Origin: DATAXV01 sp036272915
GTDB lineage: Bacteria > Chloroflexota > Dormibacteria > Dormibacterales > Dormibacteraceae
Length of the DNA: 15,085 nt
Assembly (NCBI GenBank): GCA_036272915.1
Contig: DATAXV010000135.1
Coordinates: forward strand, 1 to 15,085
Direction of reading: 5' to 3'
A program made the position numbers and the translations under genes. Numbering within the stretch: the stretch's first letter is position 1; every line of letters begins with the position of its first letter. Positions 6,910 to 13,558 of this stretch are shown piece by piece. Under the pieces are notes generated by a model. That model made no database searches and was not told where the DNA came from. It saw only the letters and a program-made list of their open reading frames with translations.

Positions 6910-7680
6910 TCAGGCGGCGGACCCCTCCTGCTTGTCGACCTGGATCTCGGGCGCCGGCTCCACCGTCGCCTCCTCCTCGCCCTTGGGATACAGGGTGGTG
7001 TAGGCGAGCCCGGCGACGGCGCCTCCGATCAGCGGGGCGACGATGAAGACCCAGAGCTGGGCGAGGGCGTCGCCACCGGCGAAGATCGCCGGGCCGATGC
7101 TGCGCGCCGGGTTCACCGAGGTCCCGTCCAGCGGTATGCCGATGATGTGGACCAGGGTCAGGGCGAGGCCGATGACGAGGCCGGCTACCGCCGCGTTGCC
7201 CACGCTCCTGGTCACGGCGAGGATGACGAACACGAAGAGAAAGGTCAGCACCACCTCGGCGATGAGCACGCCGCCAACGTTGAGTCCGATCATCGAATTG
7301 CTGCCGAAGCCGTCGGCGCCGAGCCCCATCTTCGCCTGGTACGCGGTGCTCAGGTGCACGACTCCGAAGAGCACGGCCCCACCGACGATGCCGCCCACGA
7401 CCTGGGCGACCCAGTAGCCGATCGCGTCCATGACCGAGATCCGCCGTGACACCAGGAACCCGATGGTCACGGCCGGGTTGATGTGGCAGCCGGAGATCGG
7501 GCCGATCGCGTAGACGAGGACGAGGAGGACCAGGCCGAAGGCGAGAGCGGTGGCGACGACGCCCGCCGAGGGGCTGCTCCCGGCGACCTTGAAGCCGAAG
7601 GTGAGGGTCGCGGTGCCGACCCCGAAGAAGACGAGCAGCGCGGTGCCCAGCAGCTCGGCACACAGGTTCCTGTAGTTCAT
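6910..7680 (-). CDS. aqpZ: Aquaporin of the MIP family, AqpZ type
   Basis: From ATG 7680 (GGAAGGAAGAG just upstream) the protein has 256 residues and six hydrophobic helices. Both pore motifs are present: SGCHINPAVT (Asn68-Pro69-Ala70) and TSVNPARS (Asn190-Pro191-Ala192). Aligned with E. coli AqpZ, the selectivity-filter residues correspond to Phe48, His178, Thr187 and Arg193. All four are the water-selective type, so this is a water channel rather than a glycerol facilitator. The helix-5/loop-E stretch LVIGLALTLVHIIGIP closely matches AqpZ. An odd feature is a charged tail of about 25 residues after the last helix (YPKGEEEATVEPAPEIQVDK), absent from E. coli AqpZ. The frame extends upstream to 7797 but lacks homology there. 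It sits in the inner membrane and probably acts in osmotic adjustment. Confidence 0.95.
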   Translation of the reverse strand: MNYRNLCAELLGTALLVFFGVGTATLTFGFKVAGSSPSAGVVATALAFGLVLLVLVYAIGPISGCHINPAVTIGFLVSRRISVMDAIGYWVAQVVGGIVGGAVLFGVVHLSTAYQAKMGLGADGFGSNSMIGLNVGGVLIAEVVLTFLFVFVILAVTRSVGNAAVAGLVIGLALTLVHIIGIPLDGTSVNPARSIGPAIFAGGDALAQLWVFIVAPLIGGAVAGLAYTTLYPKGEEEATVEPAPEIQVDKQEGSAA

Positions 7681-8073
7681 TCCACTCTTCCTTCCAATGA
7701 GCTGGGTCGACGCGATCGGGACGATCAGTGACTGCCGCCGTGAGATTCCGCTCGATCCGAACTCCGCACAGAGCGCTGTGACACCCCGCACCCGCACCGC
7801 GCCCGCAGGTCATCATCGCATCAATCGCCACAGCCAACAACGTCTGTTAAGTGGGGGTGGACAGCGCTCCCTTCGTAGCAGTCAGCGATGAGACTCCGCA
7901 GAGAGTCCCGACGGCACTCCCTGTGATGTGTGTCATGCGGTCACAGACCGCTGCCCTCGCCACCACTCCTCGGAGCGCCCGCGACCCCGGGAGACGGCGC
8001 CGCTATGATCGACGCGATGTGGCCGTCGCCCGCGACCGGTCAGGAGGGAGGAGAGCCCGCCGGGCGGCGACGG
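7681..8073. other. Divergent intergenic region, aquaporin / lipoprotein
   Basis: These 393 bases separate the minus-strand aquaporin start from the plus-strand lipoprotein start and should hold both promoters. I see the aquaporin ribosome site (7682-7694), a less GC-rich patch near 7810-7855, CTGTGA-N14-TCACAG arms (7921-7926 and 7941-7946) and a small hairpin GCGGT-cacag-ACCGC (7937-7951). None is a recognised operator. No convincing -35/-10 pair, RNA gene or protein-like ORF was found. In-frame ATGs at 8005 and 8017 could lengthen the lipoprotein. Confidence 0.5.
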
Positions 8074-9228
8074 ATGCCCCTCCCCACCGTCCGCGCACGC
8101 CTCCTCGCCGGGATGCTCTGCGCGCTGGCCACACTGACGGTCGTCGGCTGCGCGGCCGGCGCGCCGGCCGGGGACGGATCGTCGGCGGTGGGAGCCTCGA
8201 GTGCGGGATGCGGAGCCCCCGTCCACTACGGGGTCTTCGAGAAGAACGCCTACGGCAGCGACTGGTCCAAGGCCGACGGCCTGATCGCGTTCAACCGCGT
8301 CGCCGGCGACGGCTACTACCACATCTGCACGGTGCGTCCGGACGGATCCGACCTCCAGCAGCTCGGCCTCCACTCCCAGACCTTCCCTCAGCGCACCGCG
8401 GGCAGCCCGGCCTGGTCCCCGTCAGGCAGGTTCATCGCCTTCGTCGCCGAGAAGACGGGCGCCCTGCCCGGCAACCTCCGCGGCGACACCTTCGGCGCGA
8501 CCCCCGGCTGGGGCGGCTACTCGGACCTCTGGGTCGCGACCAGCGACGGTTCGCGGGCGTGGCCGCTGACCGACCTCCCGATCGGCAACAAGGACGGCGC
8601 CCTCCTGCCCCAGTTCTCCCCCGACGGGAAGCTCCTGGAATGGACGGAGAAGGTCGAGGGTGCCAACGGCGCCGACGACTGGTCGCTCAGGATCGCCCAC
8701 TTCAACGTCGGCGCCGACGGGAAGCCCTACCTCACCGACACGCGAACGGTCGCCCCCGCCGGGAGCCGCGATCCCAGCGAGTTCGTCGAGACCGGCGGCT
8801 TCTCGGCCGACTCGTCCGAGCTCGTCTTCACCAGCGACTATCAGAACCGGCTGATGGTCGAGAATCAGATCTACGAGCTCAACCTGCGGACGGGAGACAT
8901 CACCAGGCTGACCAGGGGCGGCGTGTACAACGAGCACCCCCGGTTCACGCCCAGTGGACAGATCATCTGGATGACCGACAGGGATCAGCCACATTCACAC
9001 AGTGGCGGTACCGACTGGTGGATCATGAACGCCGACGGTTCCGACCAGCACCGGCTGACCGAGTTCAACGATCCCTCCAGCCCTGACTACTTCGGACAGA
9101 CGGTGTGGGCGACTGTCGTCAACACCGACGCGTGGGCCGCGAATCAGTCGTACTTCTACGGCGACGTGGAGCTCAGTCTCATAACCTCTCAGTCGGACAT
9201 CATCCGAGTATCGCTGACCTGCCACTGA
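8074..9228 (+). CDS. Predicted lipoprotein with TolB-like/PD40 beta-propeller repeats
   Basis: The 384-residue protein starts with a lipoprotein signal: VRAR, a hydrophobic core (LLAGMLCALATLTV) and the lipobox VVGC with Cys26. The mature part holds repeated WD40-like (PD40) motifs: VRPDGSDLQQL (88-98), WSPSGRFIAFV (114-124), FSPDGKLLEW (181-190), FSADSSELVF (243-252), FTPSGQIIWM (291-300) and MNADGSDQHRLT (318-329). This pattern is that of TolB-type beta-propellers, which bind partners or ligands outside the membrane. No catalytic domain is visible, so a binding or scaffold role is inferred. The start at 8074 gives the best signal peptide, though a long purine-rich GGAGGGAGGAG lies about 22 bases upstream and earlier ATGs exist. 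Its last 29 bases overlap the end of a convergent gene. Confidence 0.8.
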   Translation: MPLPTVRARLLAGMLCALATLTVVGCAAGAPAGDGSSAVGASSAGCGAPVHYGVFEKNAYGSDWSKADGLIAFNRVAGDGYYHICTVRPDGSDLQQLGLHSQTFPQRTAGSPAWSPSGRFIAFVAEKTGALPGNLRGDTFGATPGWGGYSDLWVATSDGSRAWPLTDLPIGNKDGALLPQFSPDGKLLEWTEKVEGANGADDWSLRIAHFNVGADGKPYLTDTRTVAPAGSRDPSEFVETGGFSADSSELVFTSDYQNRLMVENQIYELNLRTGDITRLTRGGVYNEHPRFTPSGQIIWMTDRDQPHSHSGGTDWWIMNADGSDQHRLTEFNDPSSPDYFGQTVWATVVNTDAWAANQSYFYGDVELSLITSQSDIIRVSLTCH

Positions 9229-9607
9229 CCGGCACCGCCGGCGGCTGCGAGGCGGTGATCAGCTCGTAGGCGACGCCGTCGGGATCGCGGATGTAGACGA
9301 CCCTGCCGCCCTCCCGCTCCCCGACCCGCCGGTCGACCTGGCGCGGCGCCGATCCCCAGGCGAGGTCGGATCCCGTGGCCATCGCCACCGCCCGGTCGAA
9401 GAGGGCGCCGTCGACCCGGAACGCGTAGTGGCTGGGCTGGGCGCCGAAGCGGTCGTCGAAGTCGAAGGTGAGCTCGTCGTTGATCCGCACCGGCACGAAG
9501 TGGCCGGCCGGCGGCGCCTCCTGAACATCCAGCAGCCCGGCGAGGAATCGGGCACCGCGGTGACGGTCGCTGACGGGGACGATCGTGTGGTCGAGGATGG
9601 CGGTCAT
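9200..9607 (-). CDS. VOC-superfamily (glyoxalase/dioxygenase-like) protein
   Basis: The 135-residue protein shows the two-module VOC fold. The first half opens ILDHTIVPVSDRHRGARFLA, with PAGHFVPVRINDELTFDF following. The second half contains SHYAFRV (59-65) and the closing strand VVYIRDPDGVAYEL (103-116). His7, His60 and Glu115 occupy the usual metal-ligand positions of the family. Members include glyoxalases, extradiol dioxygenases and antibiotic-binding or resistance proteins; which one applies cannot be told. ATG 9607 follows AAGGAG by about 7 bases and overlaps the stop of the upstream marR gene as ATGA, so they are coupled. The 3' end overlaps the convergent lipoprotein gene by 29 bases. 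Confidence 0.88.
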   Translation of the reverse strand: MTAILDHTIVPVSDRHRGARFLAGLLDVQEAPPAGHFVPVRINDELTFDFDDRFGAQPSHYAFRVDGALFDRAVAMATGSDLAWGSAPRQVDRRVGEREGGRVVYIRDPDGVAYELITASQPPAVPVSGRSAILG

Positions 9608-10074
9608 CGCTGATCTCCTTCATCGAGAGGCGGCGGCTGGGAGGCGAGACGGCGCAGGTAGCCGGCGAAGCGCCGGGCGTCCTCGGCCGGCCAGTCCTGG
9701 ACCAGCCGGGCGAACATGTCGCCCTGCCAGGCGCGGGCCGAGGCGAGGAGGGTCCGCCCCCCGGCGGTTATCGCCAGCTCGGCGCGGCGGGCGTCGCCGG
9801 CGGCGACGGTCTTGGCGACCAGGCCCGCGGAGACGGCGTCGGCGAGCATCCGGCTGGCGTTGGAACGGTCGAGCCCGAGCTCCGCCGCCACCTTCGCGAT
9901 CGCGGCGGGGCCATCCGCCGCCGCCGTGTCGATGGCCTCCAGGATGAGGACGTGGGCGACGTTGCCGGAGAGTCCCCGCCGGGGATCGGCGGCCCACCGG
10001 CGCGACCAGAACCTGACCAGGCGGAAGAGCGCCGGCCCGCCGGCGGCCACCTCCGAGCGGACCGATGAATCCAT
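9604..10074 (-). CDS. MarR-family transcriptional regulator
   Basis: From ATG 10074 the protein has 156 residues. It has the winged helix-turn-helix layout of MarR: NVAHVLILEAID (38-49), AAIAKVAAELGLDRSNASRM (57-76, recognition helix around DRSNASRML), and a wing with the family Asp-Arg pair (GDARRAELAITAGG, 93-106). Dimerisation helices flank both sides. MarR dimers bind palindromes near their own promoter and usually respond to a small phenolic or oxidant ligand. The frame opens earlier (ATGs at 10116, 10107, 10089 and 10080), but those codons lie inside a palindrome and a -10-like box, so the start is probably 10080 or 10074. It is coupled to the VOC gene by an ATGA overlap, and follows the thioesterase gene. 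Confidence 0.88.
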   Translation of the reverse strand: MDSSVRSEVAAGGPALFRLVRFWSRRWAADPRRGLSGNVAHVLILEAIDTAAADGPAAIAKVAAELGLDRSNASRMLADAVSAGLVAKTVAAGDARRAELAITAGGRTLLASARAWQGDMFARLVQDWPAEDARRFAGYLRRLASQPPPLDEGDQR

Positions 10075-10108
10075 GCGCATCGCATACATAATACATGCGA
10101 TCCGCATA
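10072..10108. promoter_or_regulatory. Palindromic operator candidate over the marR promoter and start
   Basis: A 37-bp imperfect palindrome is centred at 10090; 14 of 17 positions match on each side. The core is ATCGCAT-N9-ATGCGAT (10079-10085 and 10095-10101). On the minus strand the centre reads TATTAT (10093-10088), a good -10 box. Transcription from it would begin near 10081, at or just before ATG 10080/10074, giving a nearly leaderless marR mRNA. The match in symmetry, position and neighbouring gene suggests that MarR represses its own operon here. Confidence 0.65.
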
Positions 10109-10129
10109 GATCTCATGGTCCGGACCGGA

Positions 10130-10678
10130 TCACTCCCGGGACGCTGGCTCCCCGAAGATCAGGCAGGTCGTGGTCGCGTGGGCGTAGAGCGTGCCGTCGG
10201 GCCCGATCATCCGCCCCGACGCGGTCGCGACCCTGCGCCCGGCGCTGACCACCTCGCCGGTGGCGACGACCCGCGGCGTGGCCAGGGTCAGGGCCCTGAC
10301 CAGATTCACCTTGAGCTCGAGCGTGGTGTAGCCCTGGCCGGCGGCCAGCGTGGTGTGGACGGAGCAGCCCATGGCCGAATCGAGAAGGGCGCAGAAGATG
10401 CCGCCGTGGACCGAGCCGATGGGGTTGTAGAGATGCTCCCCGACCTCGATCGCGAAGCTGACCCTGCCCACGTCGACGGCCTCGATGCTCATGCCCAGAA
10501 GAGCCGCGATGGGCGGGCCCGGGATGCGGCCCTCGACCATGCTCCGGATGTAGTCCAGCCCGCTCATCCCCCTCGCCATCGCGGCACCGGCGAGCGGGTT
10601 CTCCCAGGTGACCTCGCGCCTCCGCTCCGGCTCGGCGGGGAGATCCGGGCCCACGGTGCCGGCAGTCTGATTCGTCAT
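10130..10678 (-). CDS. PaaI-type hotdog-fold thioesterase
   Basis: The 182-residue protein starts at ATG 10678 behind CGGAGG. It contains the PaaI thioesterase signature YNPIGSVHGGIFCALLDSAM (residues 84-103), in which Asn85, the HGG loop and Asp100 are expected to shape the acyl-CoA site. The rest of the hotdog fold follows: YTTLELKVNLVRAL (117-130), RVVATGEVVSAGRRVATASG and DGTLYAHATTTCLI. Such enzymes hydrolyse aryl- or acyl-CoA thioesters, often in aromatic degradation, in the cytoplasm as dimers of dimers. There is an unusual extended N-terminus of about 50 residues before the fold, with an aromatic WENPLAGAAMARGMSGLDYI. It lies just upstream of marR on the same strand. The exact acyl-CoA is unknown. 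Confidence 0.88.
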   Translation of the reverse strand: MTNQTAGTVGPDLPAEPERRREVTWENPLAGAAMARGMSGLDYIRSMVEGRIPGPPIAALLGMSIEAVDVGRVSFAIEVGEHLYNPIGSVHGGIFCALLDSAMGCSVHTTLAAGQGYTTLELKVNLVRALTLATPRVVATGEVVSAGRRVATASGRMIGPDGTLYAHATTTCLIFGEPASRE

Positions 10679-11006
10679 CCGAGTCCTCCGATTCAGTCCC
10701 TGGGGCGAACTGCGAACGCGCCCTGCCCGCAGTCTATGGACCCGGACGGCGTGCCCGCCGAGCCGGGCTCGCGGCGGCGGCCCCTCGCTCACAACGCGTA
10801 GTCTCAGAGTCATGGTGGCGTGGTCGGCTGCGCAGTTCGACTTCGACGCCGGCCTGAGGGAGGGGCGCCGATGCGCCATTTCGCGACGGGTCGTTGAGAC
10901 CCCGAGGCGCCGGCCGGTCGTGGCCGCACCGCATCGGTAGGGCCTGGATGTCGCCAGCGGAGATAGAGCCGGGCTGGTTCCGGTCCGAGCAGGGGAGGCG
11001 CTGAGC
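10679..11006. other. Intergenic region upstream of the ABC permease
   Basis: These 328 bases lie between the divergent thioesterase and permease genes. The thioesterase ribosome site (10685-10692) and the permease ribosome site GGGGAGG (about 10992-10998) are clear. A 42-codon frame from ATG 10812 to TAG 10940 exists, but it has no ribosome site and is Arg-rich without family resemblance, so I do not call it a gene. No convincing promoter hexamers, RNA gene or remnant of a second permease or a binding protein is visible. Confidence 0.5.
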
Positions 11007-11855
11007 GTGGCCTCCCGCGCCGGTCGCCCGATCTGGATGGAGCGGCCCAACGTCGCCGTGATGGTGGCCAAGGTGGTGATCCTCCTGGTCGTCGTCGTGG
11101 TCATGGTCTTCCCGTTCGTGTACGTCCTCTCGGTCAGCCTCGGCGGCGACTGGGACCCGCAGGTCGGGCCCTCGGGCCTGATCCCCCAGCATCTCGACCT
11201 CCGCGTCTACCAGGAGATCCTGCGCGGTGGCGTCGTCCTCCACTCGCTCGAGGTCAGCATCGGCGTCACCGCGGTCGGCACCTTTGTCGACATGGTGATG
11301 ACGACGACGATGGCCTTCGGGCTGTCCCGCACGAGCCAGGTCCCGGGCAGCCGGATCGTGCTCTTCATGGCCCTGGCCACGCTGCTCTTCACCGCCGGCA
11401 TCATCCCCACCTACCTGGTCGTTCGCGACCTGGGCCTGCTCAACAACTACGCCGCGCTGATCCTCCCGGGCATGATCAGCGCCTTCAACCTGGTCATCGT
11501 CCGCCAGTTCTTCATGAACATCCCCGACGACATCACCGACGCCGCGCTGATCGACGGCGCCAGCCCCGTCCAGGTCTTCCGCCACATCGTCCTCCCCCTC
11601 TCCAAGGCGGTGATCGCGGTCGTCGCCCTCTTCTACGGGGTGGCGATCTGGTCGGACTACTTCAGCGCCCTGATCTACCTCAACAACTCCGCGATGTGGC
11701 CGATCCAGATGGTCCTGGAGGCGCAGATCCAGAACGGCATCAACGTCGGCAACGCGGCGACGGTGATCGTCGCCACGGTCCCGATCGTGCTCGTGTATCC
11801 CTTCCTGCAGCGGTACCTGACGCAGGGCGTCCTCTCGGGGGCGGTCAAGACCTGA
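11007..11855 (+). CDS. CUT1-type ABC transporter permease, LplC/MalG-like
   Basis: The 282-residue protein is an inner-membrane permease with hydrophobic spans near residues 19-43, 82-105, 117-139, 150-168, 199-216 and 249-267. The coupling EAA loop, DAALIDGASPVQVFRHIVLP (178-197), contacts the ATPase subunit. The C-terminus FLQRYLTQGVLSGAVKT is characteristic of the LplC/YtcP branch of carbohydrate permeases, which pair with an LplB-type permease and a lipoprotein solute-binding protein. The start is GTG 11007 with GGGGAGG upstream. No partner permease, binding protein or ATPase lies in this window, so it is an orphan here. The adjacent amidohydrolase suggests a ureide, carbamoyl or related substrate, but that is inference. 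Confidence 0.9.
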   Translation: MASRAGRPIWMERPNVAVMVAKVVILLVVVVVMVFPFVYVLSVSLGGDWDPQVGPSGLIPQHLDLRVYQEILRGGVVLHSLEVSIGVTAVGTFVDMVMTTTMAFGLSRTSQVPGSRIVLFMALATLLFTAGIIPTYLVVRDLGLLNNYAALILPGMISAFNLVIVRQFFMNIPDDITDAALIDGASPVQVFRHIVLPLSKAVIAVVALFYGVAIWSDYFSALIYLNNSAMWPIQMVLEAQIQNGINVGNAATVIVATVPIVLVYPFLQRYLTQGVLSGAVKT

Positions 11856-11869
11856 TCGGAGCGCGCGAA

Positions 11870-11965
11870 TTGAACGAGACCGAGATCCTGATCCCCGCCG
11901 GCAGCTCGCCCTCCGTCAGCAGGGTCGGACAGCCGACCGGCTTCGAATTCCGGGAGGAGGGATGA
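11870..11965 (+). CDS. Possible 31-residue ORF between permease and amidohydrolase
   Basis: TTG 11870 follows GGAG (11858-11861) by 8 bases. It opens a 31-codon frame (starting LNETEILIPAGSSPSVSRVG) whose TGA at 11963-11965 overlaps ATG 11962 as ATGA. The same frame is open back into the permease gene. It could be a leader ORF coupling translation of the amidohydrolase, or the remnant C-terminus of a lost gene. I do not recognise the sequence. The fine fit of both ends is the only support. Confidence 0.35.
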   Translation: MNETEILIPAGSSPSVSRVGQPTGFEFREEG

Positions 11966-13149
11966 TGGCGGCCGATTCACCCCGCGTCTCGGGCTGGCGC
12001 CTGCTGCTGGACCTGGCCGGGCTGGCGGAGGTCGGAGGTCGGCCGGACGGCGGCGTCGACCGCGTCGCCGGGTCCGCGGCCGACATCGAGAGCCGGCGCT
12101 GGCTGGTCCAGCGTATGGAGGAGGCCGGCCTCGAGGCCGAGATCGACGAGGCGGGCAACGTCCTCGGCCGGCTGCCGGGGGCCGGCGGCCCCCGGCTGCT
12201 GGTCGGCTCTCACACCGACACCGTTCCCGCTGGCGGCCGGCTCGACGGCGCCTACGGCGTGCTCGCCGGGCTGGAGGTGGTGCGAGCCCTGGCCCACGCC
12301 GAACATCCCATGGCCTCGGCCGTGGAGGTGGTGAGCTTCGCCGATGAGGAGGGCGTGGGAGCGGGTGGTGGTCTCAGCGGCAGCCGCGCCCTTGTCGCCG
12401 GCGAGCGCGCGGGTTCCATCTCCGGCTATCTCGAGCTGCACATCGAGCAGGGTCCACGCCTGGAGGCGGAGGGGCTCGCGCTGGGCGTGGTCGAGGGGAT
12501 CATGGGCCTCGAGCGCTGGGATCTGGTGATCCGCGGCGAGGCCAACCACGCGGGCACCACGCCGATGGACATGCGCAGGGATGCCGGCCGGCCGGCCGCG
12601 CGCGTGCTGGAAGGCGTCCGCCAGCTGATCCGCGCCGTCGACCCGGAGATGGTCGGCAACGTGGGTCAGCTACGTCTCCGGCCTGGGGCCCCCAACGTCG
12701 TCCCCGGCGAGGCGGCGATGGTGGTCGAGCTCCGTGCGCTCAAACCGGACTCGCTGCGCGCCGCCTCCGAGTCGCTCCGACGAAGGGCGGAGGCGGAGGC
12801 GGCCGAGGATGGATGCACCGCGGAGCTCCGGCAGCGAAGCGCCGTCGCCCCGGTCGCCATGGACCCGCGCGTCGTGGGCTCGCTGGCGGCGGTCTGCGAG
12901 CGGTCCGGGCGCGGCTGGCGGAGACTCGTGAGCGGGGCCGGGCATGACGCCATGATCCTGAGCCAGCACGTCCCCAGCGGCATGCTCTTCGTCCCCAGCC
13001 GCGGCGGTTTCAGCCACAGCCCGCGCGAGCACACCGACGACGCCCAGTTGATCCTGGGCACGCAGGCGCTGCTCGAGAGCGTGATCGAGGTCGGCTCGTG
13101 GCTGCTGGCCGACCGCCCGCAGCCCGCTTCTCGCCGAGGGACCGGCTGA
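11965..13149 (+). CDS. M20-family amidohydrolase (N-carbamoyl-amino acid hydrolase / allantoate amidohydrolase type)
   Basis: The protein (394 residues from ATG 11965; ATG 11962 is also possible) has every expected motif of the hydantoinase/carbamoylase family. Metal ligands are GSHTDT (His83), DGAYG (Asp94), FADEEG (Glu128/129), LHIEQGP (His159) and the C-terminal FSHSPREH (His351). The central dimerisation domain carries NHAGTTPMDMRRDA, and SGAGHDAM (323-330) is near the active site. Enzymes of this type hydrolyse carbamoyl or ureido groups with two metal ions, releasing CO2 and ammonia: N-carbamoyl-L-amino acids, beta-ureidopropionate or allantoate. The sequence does not decide between them. 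GGAGG at 11953-11957 and 11956-11960 favours the second ATG. It is probably cotranscribed with the upstream permease. No hydantoinase or allantoinase is present. Confidence 0.92.
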   Translation: MAADSPRVSGWRLLLDLAGLAEVGGRPDGGVDRVAGSAADIESRRWLVQRMEEAGLEAEIDEAGNVLGRLPGAGGPRLLVGSHTDTVPAGGRLDGAYGVLAGLEVVRALAHAEHPMASAVEVVSFADEEGVGAGGGLSGSRALVAGERAGSISGYLELHIEQGPRLEAEGLALGVVEGIMGLERWDLVIRGEANHAGTTPMDMRRDAGRPAARVLEGVRQLIRAVDPEMVGNVGQLRLRPGAPNVVPGEAAMVVELRALKPDSLRAASESLRRRAEAEAAEDGCTAELRQRSAVAPVAMDPRVVGSLAAVCERSGRGWRRLVSGAGHDAMILSQHVPSGMLFVPSRGGFSHSPREHTDDAQLILGTQALLESVIEVGSWLLADRPQPASRRGTG

Positions 13150-13558
13150 GCTGTACCGGTGCCGCGGCCGGACCGGTCGGCCGCCACCGGAGGACGCCGG
13201 TCCTCCTGCCCCAGAGCCGCCTGACACCTCAACCGCGGCGCGCACGTGCATGGAAGCGGGCGGCGATGCGCCCGGACGGCGCCGGATGGACCCCCGGCCC
13301 GACTTCTTCTTGGGACCCGCGAACTTTTCATGAACAAGGTGCCCGATGAGCGCGTTGACAGATCGGAGTCGGGTTGGAGCCGTATGTGAAACCCACCCGC
13401 CAGGACAACTTGAGAGGGAGCGGACACTGGCATCTCCCCCCACCTGCCACGTGTAGCGGCTCCCTTGCTCACGGGAGGTGCCTGCAAAAGGCACCTCCCC
13501 CCTCCCCTTTCGGCGCCGGGTCCCTCAGCTCGAGGGCCCGGCCTGCCCGGAGTGAGGA
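13150..13558. other. 409-bp noncoding region between convergent genes
   Basis: No protein family is visible in any frame. Features seen: an AT-richer stretch at about 13306-13395 including palindrome TTCATGAA (13327-13334) and a lone TTGACA (13355-13360); a 7-bp inverted repeat GGAGCCG (13376-13382) / CGGCTCC (13457-13463); the strong hairpin at 13473-13499; and a weaker CCCTC-agctc-GAGGG stem at 13522-13536. Two tiny frames meet as ATGA at 13330, but neither has a ribosome site. The region may hold a structured RNA or an old insertion scar; this is unproven. Confidence 0.45.
13473..13499. terminator. Perfect 10-bp hairpin, likely bidirectional terminator
   Basis: GGGAGGTGCC (13473-13482) and GGCACCTCCC (13490-13499) form a perfect stem around TGCAAAA. 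It stands between the convergent amidohydrolase and DUF2079 genes. On the plus strand a pyrimidine run ending in TTT follows; there is no U-tract on the minus strand. The stem strength and position fit transcription termination, though the tail is poor for an intrinsic terminator. Confidence 0.6.

Noticed and set aside
7921..7946. CTGTGA-N14-TCACAG arms resembling a CRP-type site.
   Set aside because: CRP half-sites are separated by 6 bases, not 14, and the inner bases are not symmetric.
10812..10940. 42-codon plus-strand frame upstream of the permease.
   Set aside because: It lacks a ribosome site, is Arg-rich as expected for noncoding GC-rich DNA, and has no recognisable motif.
13250..13389. 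Two tiny frames meeting at ATGA 13330 (ends ...GPANFS and MNKVPDERVDRSESGWSRM).
   Set aside because: No ribosome site precedes either start, there is no family resemblance, and both are very short.
13355..13390. TTGACA as a sigma-70 -35 box.
   Set aside because: At 16-19 bases spacing no -10-like hexamer follows; the closest TATG lies too far away.
13370..13470. GGAGCCGTATGTG resembles the 5' strand of a group II intron domain V.
   Set aside because: The matching 3' strand with its tetraloop is not present within about 34 bases, there is no reverse transcriptase gene, and only a 7-bp complementary arm occurs 74 bases away.
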